Shown piece after piece: positions 23,548 through 32,916 of a stretch of DNA of 38,422 nucleotides (position 1 is the first letter of the stretch; the number at the start of each line of letters is the position of its first letter). The notes below the pieces were generated by a model. It saw nothing but the letters and a program-made list of their open reading frames with translations, was not told where the DNA came from and did no database searches. A program made the translations under genes and the position numbers. Source of the stretch: Seison nebaliae (lineage: Eukaryota > Rotifera > Pararotatoria > Seisonacea > Seisonidae); assembly GCA_023231475.1 (NCBI GenBank), contig JALJEE010003212.1:1-38422 (forward strand), read 5' to 3'.

Positions 23548-25590
23548 AAGTTTTTCTGAAAAATAAATATAAAAAAATGAAAATTAATGTAAGAAATAGA
23601 AAAAAAAGTTTGTCGTTAGAAGAAAGTTCCATTCTATTAATTTTATGTTTGTCTTTAGCAGTTTCCCACGGAAAAAAACAGTTTAACATATTCTAAATTA
23701 GGAATACGATCCAGCAAATAGTTTCAAAAAATTATTCTCAGTTTATCAACAAACATGCAAATGATCCGCGCATTGGAAAGAAGAACATAATTAAATTATT
23801 AGAATGTTATGTTGAAAGCTAATAGCATTATGCAGCGCACAGAATTCCAGTTAAATTTGATTGCATGTTATTTTGTGAAATTCCTTTTCTTTTCATCACT
23901 CTCATCATTATCACCATCATTATATTATACACCATTCTTAATATGATTACCAAAAAAATAGTTAGTTGGTTATAGTTAAGTAGAATTTAATCACCAGAGA
24001 TACCAAATGGATGATCATGTCAGTGTAAAGTAATTTTTGTTCTTTATGCAAAAGAAAATCTCCTTCGTCAACGATTTCACCATCAAATATCAAATAATTA
24101 TGGAAACGTATTGTCATCATATTATTGAGGAGAAACTTCAGAACTTATATAACGTTAAAAATACTTTTATATCAAATTAGTTAGTGAGGGAAAGAGAACT
24201 CTTAATGAATTTCTTCATATTAACTTAAATTTTCATTAAATTATAACGTTGTTTAATTTCCCAAAAACTTATATTTCTTACTTCAGTCGAAAAAGTCGAA
24301 GGACGGCCAATTTCCAATCAACTATTCTTTATCGATTCGAAATGATTAAGAGGATCTTATATTATTCCATTCTACCTAATCATTTAACAAATTCTTATAA
24401 TAAATTAATAAAATTAGTATTGTTAATTGAAGAATTGTAGAGAAATACGTTTCCTAACATTTTCTCCCAAATTAAAACCAATAAGGGTCGGCACTTTAGA
24501 TTGTAAGTCAATTTTCGACTTCAAAAAAGTGTCGACATTTTCGTCTTGTCTTACTCTCTTCCATTCTCCGTCAACAAATTTTTATTAATATAATTCTTTT
24601 AAAAGTTTTTCCTTCGAGAAAGAAAAATTGTATGAGAAGAAATTTTAGCGAAGAATGAGAACGAATGGAATATTAGAGATATTATAGAGGAATCAACTAA
24701 ATGAGAGAGTTGGAGGAAGAATATCGATTAATTGATATTTGATTGAAGGAATGACGAAGGATTATGTGCCTGATGAACTAGAAAATTTCAAGTTTTTTCA
24801 TTCTCTAGTTTATTAACAAATTATATTTTATTTCATAATATGAATTATAGGAGAACGACATTGGTGCTCAATTAGCGAGAGGCCTTTGTCTTTAAAAACT
24901 GTATTGCACATATCACTATCTCAATTCGTCGAGTACAATGAGATAATTCAATCTCCATTATTGTCAATAACACTCCGGATAAAATTTTCTTCTTGGAAAT
25001 TCGAGTGTTGGGTAGGAGGCTTCATCCATTCTCATGTATAGGAAAGCATGAAATATTCATTCAACATATTCATTGATTCATATGTTATTGAGGAAGTAAT
25101 GTAACTAATAAATCTGATGGAATACTGACCAATCCAAATTCATTTGAATATGTAAATTTAATTTCTGCATCTGATATCCTCAATCTTCTCTTATTAAACA
25201 TTGAATTTTATTCATAACATTCATTTTCTTCTTCTACGGCCATTCTTCCGTCGGTCATAAACTCACACATTTATTGGAATTGTTCAAATATGTTTATAAG
25301 AGACATAACATTCTACAAAATGGCAAAATGCTCATTTCATCGGTTATGTGAATAAAAAGCACATTTGCTTTTAATCTGTTCGATTCATTCGTTCCATTTC
25401 CATCTAAAGTAATTTCATTTCGTGTCCAGAAGGATACTCTCTCGTGATTTTTATTCTCGTCATTTATGTATCATGAAAAAACAAACCGATTTTCTAAAGA
25501 TCTTTTATCAAACCATTAAAAATAACAGATAACGGTTCTCATTACATCTTTTTCAATAGTTCTTCCGAAAAATTTTGTGTGAAATAATCA
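23548..25590. other. Intergenic between divergent orphan genes
   Basis: About 2 kb of AT-rich DNA between the minus-strand 504-aa gene and the plus-strand 88-aa gene, so both promoters should lie here. A 63-codon plus frame at 24249-24440 has no supporting features. No RNA gene or repeat is recognised. Confidence 0.45.
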
Positions 25591-25909
25591 ATGAGCAAAA
25601 AGGGAAATCAATCGTCAATTCAACATCAGCCATCAATCGTTGTTGATGATGAAAGAAGCAACATGAATCATCAGTTTGTTTCTTGTTCTTCAACTTTCAA
25701 TTCTTCAACTTTTTTACTTATTTAGGAAAATATCGTTAGGTTCGACAAATAAAACTAATTTTAACAAATCTATTGAGGAGCATTTGGAAAAGAAAAAGAA
25801 ATTGGTGAATCAATCGTCGTTAATGGAACCAATAGAAAACTTAAATTTTTATCGAACTGAATCTTTTCCTCAAAATAGTGAATGTCAGCTGCGAAGGAAA
25901 GAAGAATAA
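25591..25909 (+). CDS. Unrecognised 88-aa protein, two exons
   Basis: Exons 25591-25673 and 25726-25909 join in frame across a 52-nt GTTTGT...TTTAG intron and give 88 aa. The first exon begins MSKKGNQSSIQHQPSIVV. The second carries a charged helix (FNKSIEEHLEKKKKLVNQ) and ends NSECQLRRKEE. The protein is hydrophilic, without signal peptide, membrane segment or known motif. Support comes from the intron, which follows this window's GTT rule, and from an AATAAA (25905-25910) that overlaps the stop codon. The family is not recognised; it may be a lineage-specific small protein or a very divergent short adaptor. Confidence 0.6.
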
Positions 25910-26337
25910 AATATCGTTTTTTTTTATTTATTTTATTTACATTTTATAAACAATTCAATTCTATCAACATCATAATATATGAATGGAATGATCCCTAAAA
26001 GAATGGGAAAAAATAAATTATTTTCAATTAATTTTATTCGAGTTGAAAATGAATAGAAATTCCATTTTTCAAATAACAGGTGTAGTTGTTCTCGATAAAT
26101 TTGAATCGATAGGAAATAAATGAATAGTGAGAGAGAATTAAATGGAAAGGGGAAAAATTCGTTTTTCTTTCAGAGAAATTTTAATATAAATTCACAAGTT
26201 TGTTTTCTCTTTCATACGAAAAATTTCAGTTTCTTTCAATTTCTTTTTGATATAATTCTCTTACTACACGCCAATCGATTAAGATGATTTGATTCTGATT
26301 ATTGCTTTAATATAATAATTAATAAACTATCGTCTGT
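25910..26337. other. Convergent intergenic region
   Basis: 428 nt between the 3' ends of the 88-aa gene (+) and NXF1 (-). T-rich and A-rich runs only; no gene is seen. Confidence 0.5.
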
Positions 26338-28383
26338 TCAGTGTTTGAGGAAAGCTTCGGGTGGAATATCGTTATTTTTCCTTGCACATTCGAATGCTTC
26401 AAATGATTGTTCGAAATTCCAATTACATTCCTCCAAACATTTCTCTACATACTCCAAAGTCATTCCAGTCATACGTTGTAATTTCAAAATATTTAAATTT
26501 TTCATTTCCGAACTATCACTCGGTTGTACCGTTATTGTCGTCGCTGATTTGAGCCATTCATCGTCATTCCAAACTTCCTGAATTTGATTACGATATCGAC
26601 AATATTGTTGATGTGATGCATTAAACATTGTGAATTGTTGAGAGATGATAAAGAACTGATCGTTCTGGTAAACTAAATTAAAAACGGACGAAAAAGAACG
26701 AATTAATGGTTTGCCTGATGGTCGATCTGGATGAGATTTATCAGATGATGAACGATCACCTCCAAAATCCACCATTACACCAGTAACGTTAACGATGTAG
26801 AATTGTTTCGATAGAATAATAATTTTCAATTGTAGACTTGACTGGATATGTCGAAATGTGGGAAGAGTTTGTAAGAAATTGATAATCTTCTCCTTTCCAT
26901 GACTCAATGTTTGTCTTTTATATTCTAACGATTTTTTAGCCGCATTGAAAAAGACGATATTTCTTGTTTGTCGTAAATCGAATGGTAATCGATCATCGTT
27001 ATATTTGAATCGATGTTCTGGTATCATACAACTCATGGTATACAATGCACCATCTACATAAAATTCACTTAACGATGATCGACTGGACACATGTTCGAAA
27101 CGGAAGATATATTCTTCAATTCTGGAAATTATATGGTTCTTAACATTCTCATAAGTTGCTTGATCGGGGAAATCTTGTCGACATGTCCTCGAAGTGAAAT
27201 CGAAAGGAATGACATGTAAATTCTCTTCCACTCGATCAGGAATTCGAATTTCATTGATATTCAATTTCTTTTCGTTTACATCGTCACCAATCGAAATTAT
27301 TGGTGCAATTTCCATTGAATTAATTGACAATAATTGAGGGATCTGTTTCTGCATATCACTAATAAATGCTTCACCTGCATCTTGTTTCTGATATCGATTA
27401 AATATTGGATTTCCAAATAAAACGAGTTGTCTCAATGACGTCAAAGATTTCAATGATTTGAATTGTTCGATTTGTTCTAATGAATTCGTTTGTAAATCCA
27501 GATCTCGCAAACTAACCAATTTACAATCTTTAAAACCATATAACATTCTCATTCGATTGGACGCAAGACTGAGTTGTTGTAGATCGGGTAGATTATCTGA
27601 AAGGATTTTCAGTACCAATCTCAAATAATATTCCGTTGCCAAATTGACATAAATACCTTGAACATTCAATTCTGGATCACAATTTAATGCAGATAAATCC
27701 ATGAAATTCCTTTCCTTATCATATCGGTTAGCTAATGCATTCTTGATATAAACATCTTCTTCTTTTGCCACATAATGTGAAGGCACTTCATCAATATATC
27801 TCTTATTAATCGTTAATCCAACTGTGATATTACCAATCCTTATTTTATGTCGATTCATTTCCAATAATTTTACCGTTTCACTATCACGCACGAAAAATTC
27901 ATGTTGCCCATTATCACAAATACGATATCGATACATTGTGAAAATGTTACGCATATCTCCAAGAAACGGTTTGAATGCCGTTCTAATCATCTCTTTCGTG
28001 GTATTGGAATTGATCTTTCTCAAAATTATTCGATACCAATCCGGAGTCATCTTGAAATATTCTTCGACAGTTTTCGGCATTTCAAATTCTTTTTTATCTA
28101 CTATCATTCCATTCTGTCTATTATGTCTCCCTCTGTTCAAACTGAAGGATGTTGGCGGCGGTTGATATCGCGATCTCATCCATCTTCCTTGTCCTGGTCG
28201 ATCTCTATCTCTATCTCGTTCACGATCTCGATTCTTATAAGAAGAAGAGAAAGAGGAATATGATCGACCATCTTCTTTATTATCACTTAAACGATTGTTT
28301 GGATTTTTATTATTGAATAAAGATCGGAATTGTCTGATACCACTCGAATTCCTGTTCCATGATAAACCATCTTTGGTTGACAT
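26338..28383 (-). CDS. NXF1: Nuclear RNA export factor 1 (TAP)
   Basis: Principal bulk mRNA export receptor, acting with NXT1 at the nuclear pore. It is one 681-aa exon. Order of domains: an Arg/Asp-rich RS-like N-terminus (RDRERDRDRDRPGQGRWMRS, about 52-71); the RNA-binding pseudo-RRM (MTPDWYRIILRKINSNTTKE onward, about 113-200); leucine-rich repeats (LPDLQQLSLASNRM, LRDLDLQTNSLEQI, LRQLVLFGNPI, about 265-345); an NTF2-like domain (about 400-610); and a C-terminal UBA/TAP-C domain (MTGMTLEYVEKCLEECNWNF to PPEAFLKH). The last block aligns closely with the human [20 protein letters not shown] to EVAFMK. It is somewhat longer than the human protein (619 aa) and has no introns, unlike several neighbours. 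Confidence 0.95.
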   Translation of the reverse strand: MSTKDGLSWNRNSSGIRQFRSLFNNKNPNNRLSDNKEDGRSYSSFSSSYKNRDRERDRDRDRPGQGRWMRSRYQPPPTSFSLNRGRHNRQNGMIVDKKEFEMPKTVEEYFKMTPDWYRIILRKINSNTTKEMIRTAFKPFLGDMRNIFTMYRYRICDNGQHEFFVRDSETVKLLEMNRHKIRIGNITVGLTINKRYIDEVPSHYVAKEEDVYIKNALANRYDKERNFMDLSALNCDPELNVQGIYVNLATEYYLRLVLKILSDNLPDLQQLSLASNRMRMLYGFKDCKLVSLRDLDLQTNSLEQIEQFKSLKSLTSLRQLVLFGNPIFNRYQKQDAGEAFISDMQKQIPQLLSINSMEIAPIISIGDDVNEKKLNINEIRIPDRVEENLHVIPFDFTSRTCRQDFPDQATYENVKNHIISRIEEYIFRFEHVSSRSSLSEFYVDGALYTMSCMIPEHRFKYNDDRLPFDLRQTRNIVFFNAAKKSLEYKRQTLSHGKEKIINFLQTLPTFRHIQSSLQLKIIILSKQFYIVNVTGVMVDFGGDRSSSDKSHPDRPSGKPLIRSFSSVFNLVYQNDQFFIISQQFTMFNASHQQYCRYRNQIQEVWNDDEWLKSATTITVQPSDSSEMKNLNILKLQRMTGMTLEYVEKCLEECNWNFEQSFEAFECARKNNDIPPEAFLKH

Positions 28384-29978
28384 ATTCCGTTTTTTCGATT
28401 ATTCGTCAAAATATTTCAATTTTTTTAAAATATTTATTTGGTAATATTCTTTTCTTGATATTCTTGGTCCGATTTGACAAATTATTTGTTTCCTTAATTG
28501 TTCGTTTGCTTATGAAGGTGATGATGGAATAATATTCAATTTATATCTCTTAATTATTTAGCGAATAACCAGAGAATAAAATGTTTAATCGCGTTTAATT
28601 AGATGGAGAAGAGGATGGACATTAGACGAATTCACTCTTTTCTCTCTCTTTTCAGAATAAATCTAATTTTTTTTTCTTTTTTTCTCTGCAAACTAATCAA
28701 TACAATATTTTTTGTTAATAGAATTATATAAAACAAATAAGATTTTGAAATGTCGTTCTAAACACTTTCTCTTTTCACCTGTCCCTCTCTCACTCATTCA
28801 CATATGATGTTCACTTGTTTTCCTCTCTCAAACTATTTCCCGTATAATAATAATAATAAACTATCTCAATATAATCTTCATTTTCAACCTACCAACTCGT
28901 CGTCGACAACTACATATGGTTTTGAGATAATAATAACAACGATCATGAATGATGTGAAGTTTAATGACATTGCCATTTGACTCCGAAGCAATTATTATGA
29001 TATTCTTCGTCTTCTAAATGATCTCTTCAGTGATTGCAATTGCAAGAAATGCTGATGTTTCACATGATCCCAATCAAAACCTGTATATCTGGCAATTTCG
29101 CCCGTGAACCGCACCGACACAGAGAGAGAGAGAGAGAGAAAGAGAGAGAAAGTGATTGCATTCCCTTTCAAATAATCTAAAAGAAGAATTACATTTCATT
29201 CTCTATTGTGTCGAAAGATAGAAGATACACAATTAATAGTAATGGAGAAATGATGAAAAAAAGGAAATTTTAAGATGAGAAATGAGACTAACTGTTGACG
29301 GGATGGAGGAGTCGTCTCCAAGAACGAATGGATAATAAAATGCTCACTCTCTAATTCACGACGATCTCAATTCACCAAATTGGTGAATAAAGATCTCATG
29401 CCCATTACATGATCACTAGTGAAACAAATGTGAAAATTGAAAAAAGAGAATGTATTCTCCCAACACTTACATGCAAAACACTTACACACATTGAGCGATG
29501 GCTGTGGACGGAGAAAAGAACTGTTATTTATAAACAACTTTATAAGCCTAACTAATCGTCTATCGATTTTCATAGATGATTCATTCATCATTTTTCATCA
29601 TCTCATTCTTCCTCCAACAATAATAGATAAATTTACATTTTCGAAATTCGAATTTCCAACAACAACATGAAAAGCTTACACATTAAGAATGTGTGTATAT
29701 TGTGCAGATTTTTGTCGTATGTGTCGAATTGTTTACTTCTATAAAAGCGAAGGCATTTTTTTTCATTTGATATGGTATTTTTATTATTTCTTCTACAAAG
29801 CTTGATTTTATGTATGTTTATTATTTCCACGCCAATTAGTCATCGTTAAGCTTACTCTTATTCGACGTTGGTAACGAAGTGAAAATAAGGGAAAATCTTC
29901 TAATTTTCTATTTTTCAAAAGTTAGTCTTTATATTTATATTAAATATTTATTTATTATCTTTCTCCATCATAATCGTC
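28384..29978. other. Divergent intergenic region, NXF1 / NC2-alpha
   Basis: 1.6 kb between the divergent starts of NXF1 (-) and DRAP1 (+). It holds a (GA)n microsatellite at 29120-29152 and several poly-T runs. Short frames (29367-29591, 29437-29670, 29633-29830) show no motif. Promoters of both genes are expected at the two ends. Confidence 0.5.
29120..29152. repeat. (GA)n microsatellite
   Basis: GA dinucleotide array with an A insertion every 8-20 bases. Confidence 0.85.
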
Positions 29979-30458
29979 ATGTCAACTACCACATCAAAAG
30001 GAGAAAAGGAAGACAAAATGCCTTTGAAAAAACGGGAGAATGTTAAATTTCCACCAGTTTCCATTTTCATTATCTTCTCTCTAAAAAAACTTCTTAAAAG
30101 ACGAGAATAAAACGAATTATGAAATTGGATGAAGAAGTTGGTAAAGTATCGGCATCCGTTCCAGCAGTAGTCTGTTAATTATTTTCTCTAATTCATATTC
30201 CTTTATTTCATCATTCATTAGCAAGCGCACTTGAACAATTTGTCCATTCTTTAATATCTGATTCAGCTCGTGTCACTTTATCAAAAGATGCACGAACAAT
30301 GCAAACTGTCCATTTGTTTCAATTTTGATTTACTCTTTTTTATTATAAAGTCAATACTATCTGATAGGGCAGAAGTTATTCAAGGAACTGACCGTTATGG
30401 ATTCTTAAAACGATCTGTTGAAACTATGCCAACGAAAGGAAATAAATCTTCAAGATAA
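29979..30458 (+). CDS. DRAP1: NC2-alpha / DRAP1 histone-fold repressor of TBP
   Basis: Subunit of the NC2 complex, which binds TBP on DNA and blocks TFIIB. Exons: 29979-30056, 30101-30173, 30222-30315 and 30368-30458. The introns of 44, 48 and 52 nt all begin GTT. Once spliced, KFPPTRIKRIMKLDEEVGKV and SASVPAVVS align with human [48 protein letters not shown] then keeps the exact spacing of the human [20 protein letters not shown]. Start: ATG at 30018 gives MPLKKRENVKFPP, like human MPSKKKKYNARFPP (98 aa). The in-frame ATG at 29979 adds 13 residues (111 aa). The protein stops just after the histone fold; the acidic and Pro-rich C-terminal half of the vertebrate protein (205 aa) is missing. 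Confidence 0.88.
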
Positions 30459-30808
30459 ATCGATCTCGGCAATCATCCAATCTGTACAGTTTATCAAATT
30501 TCATTTGAATTATAAAACATTTAATATCAATTAATCTTCTAATGAAATAGAAAAAAATTCTGATTGAAGATAAAATTCTCGAAATGATATTAATATTTTC
30601 TTCTTTTTCAATCAATCCATTCACATAATTTATATTCTAATCGAGAATTTATTTAAAATGAAAACTTGTCACTCGATATGAAATTTATGTGGAAAGAAGA
30701 AGAGATGAAACAAATTAACTATTTCTCTTTTCTTTCAGAAAATAATTCAAGAAATTTATTAAAATATAAAATGTTTTACAAATGAAATCTTCTTTTCTTA
30801 TCTTCTAT
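30459..30808. other. Convergent intergenic region, DRAP1 / RPB5
   Basis: 350 nt between two 3' ends. A minus-strand AATAAA at 30760-30755 is about 50 nt past the RPB5 stop. No gene is seen. Confidence 0.5.
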
Positions 30809-31488
30809 TTAAACGACCAATCGATAAGTAATATAACGTCCTGCTGTCTCCGAACTCCTTATTATCTTTACAACATCTCCTCGATTCAATCCATAATATT
30901 TCGCTACTGGATCGACTGCTTGAATTTTTGGCAATTGTGATTCTTTTAATTTATATTTTTTCAATAATTCCGTTTTCTGGTCATTCATCAATTTGATATG
31001 TCGAGGAACTAATTCGTGCTCCGTAATGTTGATAAGTAATTCACATTCGAGAAAATGTTCGAGGATATAATTGGGAGCTTGTGCATTCAATGCATTCTTT
31101 GCATGAGATGTCAATCCTTTCTGTGTTATGAGAATACATCTGGGAATACTCGCTTTCTGCATTTTAGAGAAATATTTTTCATTAATTTCTTTCACTCCCA
31201 ATTTACCTTCTTGAGCTACGAAGAAGATATACATCTGATCATTCTTATTCAAAGTGTGAGAGACAGCAATTGTCATTTCATCGCGATTAGGAATTTGTCC
31301 TTCTTGAGCCGATTGCGCTTTGAACTACTGAAAAGTTAAAGAGGAAATTCTCTCAGAAAAATTTGAACTTCATGTAAAGTCTGATCTAATTCTTGTTGTG
31401 TGACAACATATCCTCGATCATGACATAACTGCAATGCCGTTTTCTTAATTCGCCACAGCATATGAATCATTTCGTCATCGTCATTCAT
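30809..31488 (-). CDS. POLR2E: DNA-directed RNA polymerase subunit RPABC1 (RPB5)
   Basis: Shared subunit of RNA polymerases I, II and III, forming part of the lower jaw. Exons on the minus strand are 31488-31369 and 31324-30809, joined over a 44-nt intron (GTTCAA...CAGTAG), giving 211 aa (human 210). The N-terminus [20 protein letters not shown] and [15 protein letters not shown] match the human jaw domain. The C-terminal assembly domain is nearly identical: [18 protein letters not shown], then [19 protein letters not shown] and [14 protein letters not shown]. The acceptor must be the second of two AGs (TTTTCAGTAG), because the first would leave an in-frame TAG. The gene is divergent from eIF3k with 198 bp between the start codons. 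Confidence 0.97.
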
Positions 31489-31686
31489 TATTGATGGAAA
31501 TTTTCACAAATTTCTCGATTCCCAAAAATTCTTCGAAAATTCTCTCTTACAGCTAAAAATTTGACGTTTATTAATTGAATTTGTGAAAATGACGGTATTT
31601 CTTATGTTAAACGGACAATTTAAATGTTCCACGTTTTTCTTTATTTCATTCTGGAATATCATTTGAAATTAAAGGATTATCAAAAG
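31489..31686. promoter_or_regulatory. Bidirectional promoter region of RPB5 and eIF3k
   Basis: Only 198 bp separate the two divergent start codons, so both core promoters must lie here unless they extend into coding sequence. It is AT-rich. No clear TATA or initiator could be singled out by eye. Confidence 0.6.
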
Positions 31687-32769
31687 ATGTCGGAGACAAA
31701 TAAGACGAGTAATGAGAATGTGGTTGAAAAGAAAGTATGTCGAACGAAAGCTGATTTCCAAAAGTTGTTGCACATTCGATTCATTGAAAAATATAATCCA
31801 CAACATGTCACTACATTGACCGAATATCTCTCTTTCCAATTTACAAATGATGAATATGATGTTGATGCGAATATGTCACTTCTCCGATTTTACACTTACG
31901 AATATAAGAAATATCGGGATACGGTAGGGACGTCTGTTGTCGTTTCGATGATTTTATTGAAAGCGTTGACTGCTCTACCTCGTCCTGATTTCACTTTATG
32001 TAAATTCTGGATGGCACCACATTGGTATGATAATTATGATGTGAAAGCGGTAGTAGAATATGGGAAATTATTGGACGAATGTCAATTCATTCGATTTTGG
32101 AATCGTCACCTCGCTATTCAAGATATTAAAGAAGAAGAAATTAATGAAGTAGCAAAAAGTCGATACTTTTCCGATTATGAAATAAGACAAGATTTCAGAT
32201 CAGAATATGACCGTTTATGTGAGAAGAATGATCAATTATCTCCGAAAGAACTCCAGGAACATGTTCAGATTATAAAAGAGAAATATGGAGAAGTTGAATT
32301 TGATTTCAATCCGAAAGAACCGTTAATACATCTTATCAATCGATTGGAACAATTGAAATCACAACAAGCGATCGATCAAGCTCGAGAAGAACGTGAAGAT
32401 GAGGACGAACGATGGAAAAAATTATCTGGAAAAATTAAGAATTTCGACGATAAAGTTCGTCGAATTGTTTGTTTATCTGTTCATCGAACTTTCCGTCGAA
32501 TACGAGAAGGAGAACTAAAGGAATTGTTAGGTAATACTTGCACTGATGCAATGCTGAAGAAATTGTATGACACGTACAAATGGAATGTCACTTTAGAAAT
32601 GAAGGATGAGGAAGAAGTGAGAATGGTAAATGTTTGCCAATATCAGGAAACGATTAAAAGTCGAAAAATGCAGAATAATGTTAAAATCGAAAATTTGTCG
32701 AAGATTTTTGTGAAAGGTATGAATCAAAGTGAGAACGTTCCGAAATCATTAACCACTGAAACAAATTAG
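31687..32769 (+). CDS. EIF3K: Translation initiation factor eIF3 subunit k, with internal insert
   Basis: Small PCI-type subunit of the eIF3 complex. It is a single exon of 360 aa. Start: ATG at 31687 (MSETNK). The frame is open to an ATG at 31624, whose hydrophobic 21-residue extension looks like 5' UTR. The N-terminal half fits the family: YNPQHVTTLTEYLSFQ (human YNPENLATLERYVETQ), ILLKALTALPRPDFTLCKFW (ILLKALTNLPHTDFTLCKCM) and LLDECQFIRFW. The C-terminal half resumes with FDDKVRRIVCLSVHRTFRRI, then LGNTCTDAMLKKLYDTYKWN and VCQYQETIKSRKM. Between them, roughly residues 145-250, lies an extra stretch of about 105 residues, highly charged and helical, which explains why the protein is about 140 aa longer than human eIF3k (218 aa). 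Confidence 0.93.
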   Translation: MSETNKTSNENVVEKKVCRTKADFQKLLHIRFIEKYNPQHVTTLTEYLSFQFTNDEYDVDANMSLLRFYTYEYKKYRDTVGTSVVVSMILLKALTALPRPDFTLCKFWMAPHWYDNYDVKAVVEYGKLLDECQFIRFWNRHLAIQDIKEEEINEVAKSRYFSDYEIRQDFRSEYDRLCEKNDQLSPKELQEHVQIIKEKYGEVEFDFNPKEPLIHLINRLEQLKSQQAIDQAREEREDEDERWKKLSGKIKNFDDKVRRIVCLSVHRTFRRIREGELKELLGNTCTDAMLKKLYDTYKWNVTLEMKDEEEVRMVNVCQYQETIKSRKMQNNVKIENLSKIFVKGMNQSENVPKSLTTETN

Positions 32770-32861
32770 AAATTATAAAAAATTTCTTTAAGTTTTCTCC
32801 CGAAAAAAGTTTGATGGAAAAAAAAACGAACAATATTTTTATTTATAAATTGATCCATAAA

Positions 32862-32892
32862 AATAAATTATTCTGTCAAATAATTTTTTATT
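32862..32892. terminator. Facing poly(A) signals of eIF3k and ankyrin gene
   Basis: AATAAA on the plus strand at 32862-32867 (93 nt past the eIF3k stop) faces AATAAA on the minus strand at 32892-32887 (25 nt past the ankyrin gene stop). The two transcripts would end within a few tens of bases or overlap. Confidence 0.5.
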
Positions 32893-32916
32893 GTTTGTCA
32901 TTCTCATTAAATCAAT

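Noticed and set aside
30316-30358. Earlier acceptor for NC2-alpha intron 3 (AAAG at about 30350)
   Set aside because: It would put the rest out of frame or add residues that break the exact HL-10-FLK spacing seen in human DRAP1. The GATAG at 30367 fits exactly.
31624-31686. N-terminal extension of eIF3k from the upstream ATG
   Set aside because: The added 21 residues are hydrophobic and unlike any eIF3k start, while MSETNK at 31687 is the usual hydrophilic type. Treated as 5' UTR.
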